Positions 1 to 7,116 of a DNA stretch of 64,000 nt are shown one piece after another; the stretch's first letter is position 1; each line of letters opens with the position of its first letter. Source of the DNA: Chloroflexota bacterium (GTDB lineage: Bacteria; Chloroflexota; Limnocylindria; QHBO01); assembly GCA_025699005.1 (NCBI GenBank), contig JAILWI010000004.1, positions 1 to 64,000 of the forward strand. The letters run 5' to 3'. The notes beneath the pieces were generated by a model. It ran no database searches, was not told where the DNA came from, and worked only from the letters and a program-made list of their open reading frames with translations. Made by a program: the position numbers and the translations under genes.

Positions 1-160
1 GGCGGCCACCGGCGACCGAGCCGGCGTAGACCCGGCGGCCACCGGCGACCGAGCCGGCGTAGACCCGGCGGCCACCGGCGACCGAGCCGGCGTAGACCCG
101 GCGGCCACCGGCGACCGAGCCGGCGTAGACCCGGCGGCCACCGGCGACCGAGCCGGCGTA
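1..160. repeat. 33-bp tandem repeat, 4.85 copies
   Basis: Five head-to-tail copies of a 33-bp unit start at 1, 34, 67, 100 and 133; the last stops after 28 bases. The copies are identical, so expansion is recent, or the contig end is a collapsed longer array. The unit is 11 codons long and open in several frames; on the minus strand one frame reads VYAGSVAGGRR per copy. It lies just downstream of the replication initiator gene, where an iteron-type origin would be plausible (inference). The array may continue beyond the left edge. Confidence 0.95.
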
Positions 161-194
161 CGGCTCCACCCGCCTGCTGGCGTTCGTGCTGGAT

Positions 195-953
195 TCATGC
201 TGGACGGGCTGCTGGACGGCAGAAGCCGCGTGAGCGATATCCGCGAACGGTGCGTAGCCACTGGATGCATCGTCCTAGGAGCGTCTCTCGCTCCCAGCGA
301 TCCACCTCCCATTCGACGACGTTGTAGCCGTGCCGTCGAGCGTCTAGCGCAGCAGCCAGCGGGGGAGCGTCTAGGATCCACCAGCTAGTCCAGCGGTGTG
401 CTGGCTCCCAAGCTGGCTCATCCACCAGCCAGCCACGTGACATCCGGACGCGACGGAAGTACTTGGGCGCTTGTGCTGGTCCGAGCTGGAGCGTCTTGGT
501 CAGGTACTTGGCCAGGTAGCCAACCAGTCGGGGGTGTCCAGCGCGAACGTCCGTAATTCGGCCGAAGCCCGACTCCACCGCCATCTGACTTAGCTGGCGT
601 TGTGGCAGGAAGCGCTGGCCTCGGATCAGGACGTGGAGGTGAGCATGGCCACGTTTCTGCGGCTCCACCACGATCAAGTACTCGAACTTGCCCCAGCGCC
701 GCTGCATGCGCAGCTGGAGGGTCTTCCACCGCTTGGTGGCCAGCTGGTAGCTCGTCATGACGTCTTCGTTGCCTGGGGCGGTGAAGGTTGCGAAGCGAAT
801 GAAGCCGCCAGCCATGCCTACCTTGATCTGTGCCATGGTGCGCTTGACCTTCCTCGGTCCGCAGCGCTTACAGCGCCAGGTCTTGCATCGGAGGAAATAC
901 GCGCCGGCCTCCTTACCGTCCGTTCCGAGGAGCGTGAACTCTCCGCACGTCAT
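195..953 (-). CDS. HUH-endonuclease rolling-circle replication initiator (Rep)
   Basis: A 252-residue protein with the three motifs of rolling-circle replication initiators: motif 1 FATFTAP (about 54-60), motif 2 HAHLH (103-107, the HUH metal-binding histidines) and motif 3 YLAKY (146-150, with two candidate nicking tyrosines). A Cys cluster near the N terminus (CKTWRCKRCG, 23-32) looks like the zinc knuckle seen in phage and plasmid Rep proteins of the REP_ORF2-G2P type. Such proteins nick one strand at a double-strand origin and stay bound to the 5' end. The start codon overlaps the stop of the upstream gene (ATGA), so translation is probably coupled. The 33-bp repeat array lies directly downstream. 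It marks an integrated plasmid or filamentous or microvirus-like element; which one cannot be decided from sequence alone. Confidence 0.8.
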   Translation of the reverse strand: MTCGEFTLLGTDGKEAGAYFLRCKTWRCKRCGPRKVKRTMAQIKVGMAGGFIRFATFTAPGNEDVMTSYQLATKRWKTLQLRMQRRWGKFEYLIVVEPQKRGHAHLHVLIRGQRFLPQRQLSQMAVESGFGRITDVRAGHPRLVGYLAKYLTKTLQLGPAQAPKYFRRVRMSRGWLVDEPAWEPAHRWTSWWILDAPPLAAALDARRHGYNVVEWEVDRWERETLLGRCIQWLRTVRGYRSRGFCRPAARPA

Positions 954-1381
954 GGCGTCTGCCGTCGCATCCGCTGCTCGGCTCGGCGTGCCGAGTTTCT
1001 ATAGGCCGGCGCCGCTTCGCGTCGCCGGCCTTCAAGTGAAGGCGGAGGGTCGTCGAGGTCGGGGATCGAGAACGTCGGCGAAACTCGCCGACCAGCTTCG
1101 AATTCGCGCCATGCGGACAGCCATGCGTCGACGCTCGCCCTCAGTCGACGGCGGATCGGTGCTGCGGCATGGCGATCCACGGGCACATCGCGCAGGGGCG
1201 CGTAGCCTTCAAGGGCGTGAAGATGCTCGAAGATCGCTCGGTTGACGCAGTAGGCCCCCACCGCGCAGCCACGCAGCCATGCCTCTCGCGTGCGCTCGGC
1301 CGCCCGAGCCTGCCGCGCCGCCTCTTCGCCGTCGTACGGGTGAGACGAGATCCAAGCCTCCAGCTCCCAGGATGCGTTCAT
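950..1381 (-). CDS. Hypothetical protein coupled to Rep
   Basis: A 143-residue Arg- and Glu-rich protein of no family I recognise. The first 75 residues are predicted helical with many charged residues (GEEAARQARAAERTREAW); the C-terminal 40 residues are basic and Pro-rich and look disordered. I chose the ATG at 1381 because it overlaps the stop of the gene upstream (ATGA), and its own stop overlaps the Rep start in the same way. The open frame extends further upstream, but that part is antisense-like and overlaps the preceding gene. Position in a coupled chain ending in Rep suggests an accessory replication or DNA-binding role; that is inference only. Confidence 0.55.
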   Translation of the reverse strand: MNASWELEAWISSHPYDGEEAARQARAAERTREAWLRGCAVGAYCVNRAIFEHLHALEGYAPLRDVPVDRHAAAPIRRRLRASVDAWLSAWREFEAGRRVSPTFSIPDLDDPPPSLEGRRREAAPAYRNSARRAEQRMRRQTP

Positions 1382-1608
1382 CGAGCAGCCTGCCTGTCGA
1401 CCGCGAGCTCCCCGGCGAGGCGCAGACGTTCTCGAATCGATTGCCGGTGAGTGCGGCCTACGTCCGAGCGATCGCCATCCGCGTCTGTACGGCACAAGAG
1501 CGCGCCGGCTCGCGCGGCTGGCAAGGGAGCCGTGACGGTATCGGCGGCCGGCAGGGAGATCTGTTGCTCTAGGCTCTGGTGCGCCGGTAAGCGCCATTGC
1601 GCGTTCAT
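1378..1608 (-). CDS. Small hypothetical protein, first gene of the Rep chain
   Basis: A 76-residue protein starting at an ATG preceded by GGAG ten bases upstream; a GTG at 1641 in the same frame is an alternative start. The C-terminal half (RQSIRERLRLAGELAVDRQAA) is a charged amphipathic helix. No family is recognised. Its stop overlaps the next start (ATGA), making the first link of a three-gene coupled chain with Rep last. Small basic proteins at this place in rolling-circle elements are often copy-number regulators or excisionase-like, but nothing in this sequence proves it. Confidence 0.4.
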   Translation of the reverse strand: MNAQWRLPAHQSLEQQISLPAADTVTAPLPAARAGALLCRTDADGDRSDVGRTHRQSIRERLRLAGELAVDRQAAR

Positions 1609-1685
1609 GCCGGTGAATCTCCGCCAGATCCGAATGACCACCGATGTCTATTCGGCGAAGAAATGCGCGAAGGGCTTCACCACCG

Positions 1686-2849
1686 ATGGCTCTGCTTCGA
1701 CGACTGGTTAGCGAAGTGACAATCGAGGACGGGTTTCTCCGGCCGCTGGACGCATGGATGCTGGAGCTGGCTAGGAACGAACGCCGGGTGCACCGCGAGG
1801 TCGCCGCGCTGACGAGTGCGCCCGATGCCGCAATCGCTCGGCTGGCGTCACGCCGAGGACTACTCCGCGTGGGGGCAAGCGTGACGGTGCATCAGGTACC
1901 CGATGCCTTCTGGCGCGAGGAAGCCCTCCGGCTGGGACAGGCGCGGGAAGACGATTTGGAGGCCGCGATCGCATATGTGACGAACCCCTCGTTGCCATTC
2001 CCTGCGCAAGCAGCGGATGTGCTTGAAGTTGCTGACGCCCTGGCCGCGATGTTTGGGGATGAAGACCTAGCGGCGATGCATTCGTTTGTTTCGACGGCGA
2101 GCTGGGAGGAAACAGGCCCGCTGCTCGACGCGGCAGAGGCGGCAAGCGGTATTCCTAGGCTGCGCCTCGAGTCACTCATACAACGAACAGGGGGCGCGGC
2201 GGCAAAGGAGGCGCCGAATGGCCGCCTCCTACTTGCACTTCGGATTGCTCAAACCTTCGCGGAAAGGCTCGGGTACGACGAAGGACTGACCGACCGGCCT
2301 GGCGCAGCGCCGTTTGGCCGCATGATGGCAGCAGTAGTCCGCAGCGTTCCGGCGGCCATTTACGACCCTGACCTTGCCTACGAAACGGTTGACGAGTGGC
2401 GCTCGATCGCTCGGCTCTTGGCCGATTGGGTCGAGCTCGCGGACCTGCTCCGGATTGCAGGACAAGGCCTCACGCGGAATGAGCGGCGTGGGCTCGAGGC
2501 ACTCCTATCCGAGTTCGTACAGTTTGAGCCACCGGCAGGGCGAAGCGACGGGCAACTGGCAGCAATGGCCGTCCCTATTGCTGCCGCGCGGATCGAACAG
2601 GCGCTGAGCAACGTAGGCGCGTGGCCGCCACCTCGGAATGAGCCCCTCGGTCTGTACGCCAGGAGCCTCATTGGTCTTTGGCGCGACCTAACCTCTGACC
2701 GCCCACCCAAGCGATGCGAAGCTCCTGGGTGTTCGGCGGTGTTGTCTGCGCACAGAAAGTCGCGGCTGTGCGGACCCCACCTCGGAGAGCGGCAGCGACA
2801 GCGCGTTGCCCGCCGAGCGGCGTCACAGAGGCCGACAGCCCTGCCCTAG
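1686..2849 (+). CDS. Protein with C-terminal CGNR-like zinc knuckle
   Basis: About 387 residues from the ATG at 1686, which has AAGGG upstream; an in-frame ATG at 1644 gives 401 residues but has no ribosome binding site. Most of the protein is helical and unlike any family I know. The last 45 residues carry a treble-clef-like cluster: CEAPGCSAVL, then a His, then SRLCGPHLGERQRQRVARR. The spacing and the basic tail resemble the CGNR zinc finger at the C terminus of bacterial ABATE/CGNR regulators, where it is thought to bind DNA. It is divergent from the Rep chain, with starts only 78 bases apart, so the two units share a control region. A DNA-binding regulator of the element is the best guess. 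Confidence 0.6.
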   Translation: MALLRRLVSEVTIEDGFLRPLDAWMLELARNERRVHREVAALTSAPDAAIARLASRRGLLRVGASVTVHQVPDAFWREEALRLGQAREDDLEAAIAYVTNPSLPFPAQAADVLEVADALAAMFGDEDLAAMHSFVSTASWEETGPLLDAAEAASGIPRLRLESLIQRTGGAAAKEAPNGRLLLALRIAQTFAERLGYDEGLTDRPGAAPFGRMMAAVVRSVPAAIYDPDLAYETVDEWRSIARLLADWVELADLLRIAGQGLTRNERRGLEALLSEFVQFEPPAGRSDGQLAAMAVPIAAARIEQALSNVGAWPPPRNEPLGLYARSLIGLWRDLTSDRPPKRCEAPGCSAVLSAHRKSRLCGPHLGERQRQRVARRAASQRPTALP

Positions 2850-2866
2850 CCGATGGGCAATATCGA

Positions 2867-3283
2867 CTACTTCGGCAGAACGGCCTTATACGCGTTCGTG
2901 ACGATGGCTGCGACAAAGCCAACAAGTACCAGCGCCAAGCTGCTAATCGCCACCGGGGTCTCGTCGAGGTTCAGAGCGAATACGACGATGGAAGTCATGG
3001 CCACCAATGCGTAGGCCCATAAGCCCAGACCCAATAGGGTCTGAAGCGACGGCATCGTGATAGCCCTGGTTCGCATTGTCTGATCCTCGACGCCGAGTGC
3101 AACAGCAAATGCTGATCCTAGGGCGCCGGACAGAATCGCCCCTATGCCAACAAGGCGCTCGTCGAGCGCTGGTGGCGCGCCATCCGGCGCTCTGACGACC
3201 TCGAGTAGAAAGTACGCGTAGAGGGCGATGAACCCAAGCAGAAACGCGGCAACGAGAAATCGTCGCAGCTGGTCGATACCCAT
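2867..3283 (-). CDS. Four-helix membrane protein, unknown function
   Basis: A 138-residue protein starting at the ATG at 3283, which has a very strong ribosome binding site (AAGGAGGG, seven bases upstream region). Four hydrophobic segments are visible at roughly 8-30, 40-62, 80-103 and 110-132, with short polar loops and a lysine near the C terminus. No known family is recognised. It converges with the zinc-knuckle gene, whose stop lies 17 bases away. Small multi-spanning proteins of this type in accessory regions can be holin-like, immunity or transport proteins; the sequence does not choose between them. Confidence 0.6.
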   Translation of the reverse strand: MGIDQLRRFLVAAFLLGFIALYAYFLLEVVRAPDGAPPALDERLVGIGAILSGALGSAFAVALGVEDQTMRTRAITMPSLQTLLGLGLWAYALVAMTSIVVFALNLDETPVAISSLALVLVGFVAAIVTNAYKAVLPK

Positions 3284-3511
3284 GGATCCCTCCTTAGGCC
3301 ACACTCTCGGTGCTCTGGCAGCCGCCGATGATCTGGCACTCGCTCGCGAGTATCACTCGGCAGTCAAGACCGGGCGGTGCCGCGATTGACGCGAGCTGGC
3401 GTTAGGCGGCACCCCTTATCGCCGCCCCTAGACTGGCCGGTATCCTCGAGTCATGTTAGTTAGGGTCCGCACCTGGGTCGCATCGAGGGTCAGCTGGGGC
3501 CGCAACGCGGC

Positions 3512-4414
3512 GTGGTCGGTTGGCGGGCCGCCCGTTCGCCGCGTGTTGCGATTCGTGCGCGAGATGTACGAGATGCAAACGCGGTTCGACGACGAGGCGG
3601 ACGGTCAACGCCCAACGTGCTCATCTTTTCCGATCTATCGGTCGGCGAACAGCACGGGTACAGCTACGACGGCTGGGATCGCGCGGATCCAGGCCTGTTC
3701 CACTACACAGGTGAGGGCCAGCAAGGCAATCAGCAGCTCAAAGCCGGGAACAAGGCCATATTGCGTCATGCCGAGGAAGCCCGAGCACTGAGGGTATTCG
3801 AGGGTGCACGAGGATACGTGCGCTACCTCGGGGAGTTTCGCCTGGCTGATCCTCCATACGACATGTCGCCGGCCCACGCTTCGGGTACGACCACAGTGCG
3901 ATCCGTCGTTGTGTTTCACATGCGGGCGATCGACCTCTCGGGCTCCCACGCGTCGAAGTTAGTCGAACCTCCTCGCGGCGGCTACATCCGGCCCACCTGG
4001 CGGCCGTCAAAGCAGCCGGAGCCGTGGAGCCGTGATCCCAACGTTCTGGATCGCAGCCGCAAGGCGCACATTGACACGCAGAACGATCTGCGCGACTTCC
4101 TGGAAGCAGCCGGCGCCAGGGCCTGGTCACCTCAGACTGGCGAACCCGATCACGACCTTGCGTGGCGGCGTAGGGGCGTTACCTTTGTTGCTGAAGTTAA
4201 GAGCTTGCCTAGTGCTGGCACGGAGGATCGACAGATGCGCCTTGGAATCGGCCAGGTCCTCGACTACCACGCGCTGATGTCAAAGAGGTATCCAAGGGTT
4301 CGCGCGGTGTTAGCGGTGGAGCGCGAACCTGCAAGCGGACGATGGCATCCCCTATGTGCAAGCCATGGCATCACGCTTGTCTGGCCAGCGACCTTTGATG
4401 CGCTCCTGCAATGA
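3512..4414 (+). CDS. Type IV restriction-like nuclease: ScoMcrA-type SRA domain + PD-(D/E)XK
   Basis: The N-terminal half (about 35-140) matches the SRA-like domain of ScoMcrA relatives: NVLIFSD, HGYSYDGW, FHYTGEGQQGNQQLKAGN, RALRVFEG, GYVRYLGEF. This domain reads modified DNA (5-methylcytosine or phosphorothioate). The C-terminal part has a PD-(D/E)XK core: D215, E228-x-K230 and the Q248 helix (GIGQVLDYHA). The expected role is cleavage of modified foreign DNA. The GTG at 3512 has no ribosome binding site, and the first 30 residues are Arg-rich and unlike the family. In the other frame, from the ATG at 3453, the text ends YEMQTRFDDEADGQR; one extra base near 3612 would fuse it smoothly to PNVLIFSD. 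So a frameshift or a base-calling error near 3610-3620 is likely, and the gene may really run from 3453. Confidence 0.7.
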   Translation: MVGWRAARSPRVAIRARDVRDANAVRRRGGRSTPNVLIFSDLSVGEQHGYSYDGWDRADPGLFHYTGEGQQGNQQLKAGNKAILRHAEEARALRVFEGARGYVRYLGEFRLADPPYDMSPAHASGTTTVRSVVVFHMRAIDLSGSHASKLVEPPRGGYIRPTWRPSKQPEPWSRDPNVLDRSRKAHIDTQNDLRDFLEAAGARAWSPQTGEPDHDLAWRRRGVTFVAEVKSLPSAGTEDRQMRLGIGQVLDYHALMSKRYPRVRAVLAVEREPASGRWHPLCASHGITLVWPATFDALLQ

Positions 4415-4871
4415 GCTTCGCGGCCGGCTAGGGGCCAGCTAGCCCATACCACCGCGAGATCCATTCACGATCAGCAACTGGCACTGCGCTGACACGTGCC
4501 CCTAGGGGAGTGGTGCCGTCTGGCTCAGGCTTCGGAGTGGCGCAAGCCGCTGTAATCGACCTAGAACAGCCTTCGGCACCCGAGCTGAAGCGAAGCGGCG
4601 GTCTAACCGTCAGCTTTAGCGGGATCAGCCGCTCCGGGCTACCGGGTGCATACAACTTGGTTGACGGGTCGTGAGATAGTCCCGATACCGAGGCCAATTT
4701 GCCCGAGAGCCTCGATAGGGAGGGACAGCGCAATCATGCGCGCACTCATCGCACTTTCTGTGCGTCTTTCATCGTGCACCTCGACCGCCCGGCCTCTAAG
4801 CGAGCCTGGAGGAATCGGGAGCGCAGGTGGCCCTCCGCGCAGTAATCCTGTAGTGGAGTTGGAGTCGTCAC
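4415..4871. other. Gene-poor stretch with ambiguous or broken reading frames
   Basis: No confident gene. Two overlapping antiparallel frames both look protein-like: a minus-strand frame (4428-4733, ending REWISRWYGLAGP) and a plus-strand frame without a start codon (about 4435-4672, containing LTVSFSGISRSGLPGAYNL). A short plus-strand frame from 4737 begins like a lipoprotein signal (MRALIALSVRLSSC). Remains of a decayed gene are the simplest reading. GC is lower than in the housekeeping regions. Confidence 0.4.
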
Positions 4872-5114
4872 GTGACTGAGAAGCCACCAGTGGTAGTTAA
4901 GGTCTATGAAGCCAAGAAGCAAGCAGACGCTGCTAAGGAATTCGCCGCGGACGCAGCAGTAATGGCCAAGGACGGATACAGGCCCGTCTCCCAGAGTTGG
5001 GCGGATGGCAAGATCGGTGTTGGCCGCGCGATAGCGCTCGGCTTTGCCTCGCTGATGTTCAAGCCGGCCGGCACTCTGACCGTCACGTACACCCTTGTAG
5101 GGGATCCCGAATGA
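4872..5114 (+). CDS. Small conserved hypothetical protein upstream of Ltp lipoprotein
   Basis: An 80-residue protein from a GTG with GGAG seven bases upstream. The middle reads as an alpha/beta domain: VVVKVYEAKKQADAAKEFAADAAVMAKDGYRPVSQSW, then a Gly-rich hydrophobic segment (GVGRAIALGFASLMF) and a final beta strand TLTVTYTL. I recall similar short proteins of unknown function in actinobacteria and Chloroflexota, usually with the pattern 'A..M...GY.PVSQSWA'. The stop overlaps the start of the Ltp gene (ATGA), so the two are co-translated. A cytoplasmic or membrane-associated partner of the lipoprotein is plausible but unproven. Confidence 0.65.
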   Translation: MTEKPPVVVKVYEAKKQADAAKEFAADAAVMAKDGYRPVSQSWADGKIGVGRAIALGFASLMFKPAGTLTVTYTLVGDPE

Positions 5115-5545
5115 AGTTCTTGAAGATCGCCGCCGCAGTGATCGCAGTTGCTGCCTCCGTTACAGCATGCGCGCCGGACCGAGCCGCTCCGAGGAACCAG
5201 GGCACCGCGGCCCCGGTCCCAACTGAGCAGGCCGCAAACCCTGACCCCGGATTAACCAACGGTCAGCGGAATGCAATCGAATCAGCTGAGAGTTACCTTG
5301 CCTTTTCCGCGTTCTCTGAGTCGGGGCTAGTCGACCAGCTCGAGTTCGAGGGCTACAGCACAGCCGATGCTACTTTCGCTGTCGGATCTCTTGACGTTGA
5401 CTGGAATGAGCAAGCAGCCAAGAGCGCTGCTGCCTATTTGGAGTTCTCCTCCTTTTCACTCCCTGGGTTAATCGAGCAGTTGGAGTTCGAGGGCTTCACC
5501 GCCCAGCAGGCGACATACGGAGCAAACAAGGCCTACAACGAGTGA
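5111..5545 (+). CDS. Ltp-family host-surface lipoprotein (superinfection-exclusion type)
   Basis: A 144-residue lipoprotein. The N terminus MKFLKIAAAVIAVAASVTAC is a signal peptide with lipobox VTAC (Cys20). After a Pro/Thr-rich linker (21-50) come two Ltp repeats of about 45 residues, each with the pattern A..SA..YL.F..FS..GL..QLEFEG; the first ends with DVDWNEQAAKSA and the second with AQQATYG. This repeat is known from Ltp of Streptococcus phage TP-J34, a prophage lipoprotein that blocks DNA injection by related phages. The location beside a restriction-like nuclease and a DarT-like toxin supports a phage-exclusion role here, though Ltp repeats also occur in housekeeping surface proteins. 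Confidence 0.8.
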   Translation: MKFLKIAAAVIAVAASVTACAPDRAAPRNQGTAAPVPTEQAANPDPGLTNGQRNAIESAESYLAFSAFSESGLVDQLEFEGYSTADATFAVGSLDVDWNEQAAKSAAAYLEFSSFSLPGLIEQLEFEGFTAQQATYGANKAYNE

Positions 5546-5937
5546 ACCAAGGACCACTGCATTCCAAGCGAGTATCAGCGCTTCGAGCAGTGAATCGCCC
5601 CTACCGAACGTTGATAAGCCCGCAGTAATGGCCGCCGACTAGTCTTGTGAAGCCGTCGCGAAGCCTCGTCATACCCGCCCGACTGGTCTAGATGGTCGGA
5701 TCGGTGCTCGGGGACCGCGGCGGCTTCCGTGTCGAGCGTGACGGCGAATCGCTATGCGGGCGGCATACGTAGCCTCAGGTCCGTAGTTGCCTCAGTACAT
5801 CCACGGATGCCCCTTGACCCCCGTGCAAGTTATGCTCACGGAATAGGCGCGTATTGATTTCGCGAACCACAGGACGCGATGGCGACTGCCTGCTGGGGAG
5901 ACGAATTGGGCCCAGACGGGTCTAGGGGAGGAAGTTC
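5546..5937. other. Intergenic stretch without a recognisable gene
   Basis: I see no open frame with protein-like composition and no tRNA-like fold. TTGACC (5814-5819) and TATGCT (5831-5836) resemble promoter boxes, but the 11-base spacing is too short for sigma-70. A strong ribosome binding site (GGGGAGGAAG, 5925-5934) at the right end belongs to the next gene. Confidence 0.5.
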
Positions 5938-7005
5938 TTGTTGCCCAAGGGTCTCGCAATCGCGTTGGGTCTCGCAGTCCTAGTCATCGCCGCGGTTATC
6001 AGCTCTGAGCTCTTCGCTACGCTCGTGCTCGCACTTCTCACTTTCGGACTGTTCAGGCTGTGGCGGAGGACATCTGCGTGGCGCGCGTCCTGGCCCCGGC
6101 GACTGTCGACGGCTTTCTCAGTCGCGGTCCTCGGTGGCGCGGCATTCTTCGGGATCGGCGGTGCTTACGGGGCGCTAGCCACCGTGGGCTTAATCGAGCG
6201 TCCACCACCCCCGCGGCAGGTGACATCGGTTGAATCTCAAACTGATGAATCGGCCAGTCCGAGGGCGACCGCCACTCCCAGGCCAAGTCGAACGGCTACC
6301 CCCACGCCGACGAGCACTCCGAGCCCGACGCCAGCCCAAGCCCTCGCCGGAGAATCTGGGTGCTCTGACTGGTCGGAAGCGTCGGTGCATGTTCGGCAAC
6401 TGACTCTCCGCGAGCTAAGCACCCTCCGGTCGAAAGACCGTGACGAACTCCGCTTAGCGGTGGACAGCCGCTGCGAGGACGCGCCGACTGCGCGACTGAG
6501 CGACGTGGTGGCGGCAGCGGAAGCGGCTCGCCCTACCCCCACGCCGACCGCCACTCCATCGCCTACGCCAACCCCCACCCCTGTGCCAACTCCACGGCCG
6601 ACCCGAGCGCCCACCCCTGTGCCAACTCCGCGGCCGACCCCGATCGCGCCGGCGGCCGTTGAAGCCACCAGCGTGAAGTACACGGTAGAGAGTTGGGTGG
6701 GTGGATCGATCTACCTGGATGTGAAGATCGCGAACACTGGTGGGACCCTCAGCGGGCCTATCAAGTTCCAGATCGGTGGAATCATGGATTACGCGGACCT
6801 CAACGGCTGCATCCCGATCTGCACGGTCAACGAGTTCTGGGGCGACTACTACACGGAGTTCGACTCGGGGGTTGCGCCAGGCACGACGGCGACCTTCAAG
6901 GTGGAGCTGATCGCCACGAAGGTAGGCGTGGCCGACTGGACCGTGATGATCTACGAGGACACGAGGGACTTCTACTTCGGAAGTGCGAAGACCGTGATCC
7001 GCTAG
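5938..7005 (+). CDS. Membrane protein with Pro/Thr-rich linkers and C-terminal beta domain
   Basis: About 355 residues from a TTG start (5938, or TTG 5941) with GGGGAGG directly upstream. Two transmembrane helices (about 3-40 and 58-82) anchor a largely external protein. Two low-complexity Thr-Pro segments (about 103-135 and 198-240) flank a short Cys-containing helical segment (Cys142, Cys180). The last 110 residues look like an all-beta, CARDB-like fold: YLDVKIANTGGTLSGPIKF, GVAPGTTATFKVELIA, ADWTVMIYED, with a Cys pair in NGCIPICTVN. Function unknown; a surface or cell-wall protein is likely. It sits between the Ltp unit and the DarT-like gene with about 100 bases of spacing on the right, so it may not share their transcript. 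Confidence 0.65.
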   Translation: MLPKGLAIALGLAVLVIAAVISSELFATLVLALLTFGLFRLWRRTSAWRASWPRRLSTAFSVAVLGGAAFFGIGGAYGALATVGLIERPPPPRQVTSVESQTDESASPRATATPRPSRTATPTPTSTPSPTPAQALAGESGCSDWSEASVHVRQLTLRELSTLRSKDRDELRLAVDSRCEDAPTARLSDVVAAAEAARPTPTPTATPSPTPTPTPVPTPRPTRAPTPVPTPRPTPIAPAAVEATSVKYTVESWVGGSIYLDVKIANTGGTLSGPIKFQIGGIMDYADLNGCIPICTVNEFWGDYYTEFDSGVAPGTTATFKVELIATKVGVADWTVMIYEDTRDFYFGSAKTVIR

Positions 7006-7103
7006 CGGTAGCCAAGCTCGAGCTACGAAGGCGCTCCTCGTACAGCCCGGCGACCGAAACTCTCGGGCCGTTGACGAGCCCGTGTTCTGACGACCCCGCA
7101 CCC

Positions 7104-7109
7104 TATAGT
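7104..7109 (+). promoter_or_regulatory. -10 element TATAGT, leaderless type
   Basis: TATAGT is seven bases before the ATG at 7117, with no ribosome binding site between. The spacing puts the transcription start at or next to the start codon. The same arrangement recurs across this window. Confidence 0.5.
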
Positions 7110-7116
7110 GCATCGT

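Noticed and set aside
1-160. CRISPR array
   Set aside because: Repeats are contiguous with no spacers, so this is a simple tandem repeat.
5814-5836. Sigma-70 promoter TTGACC...TATGCT
   Set aside because: Spacer of only 11 bases; not compatible with a standard promoter.
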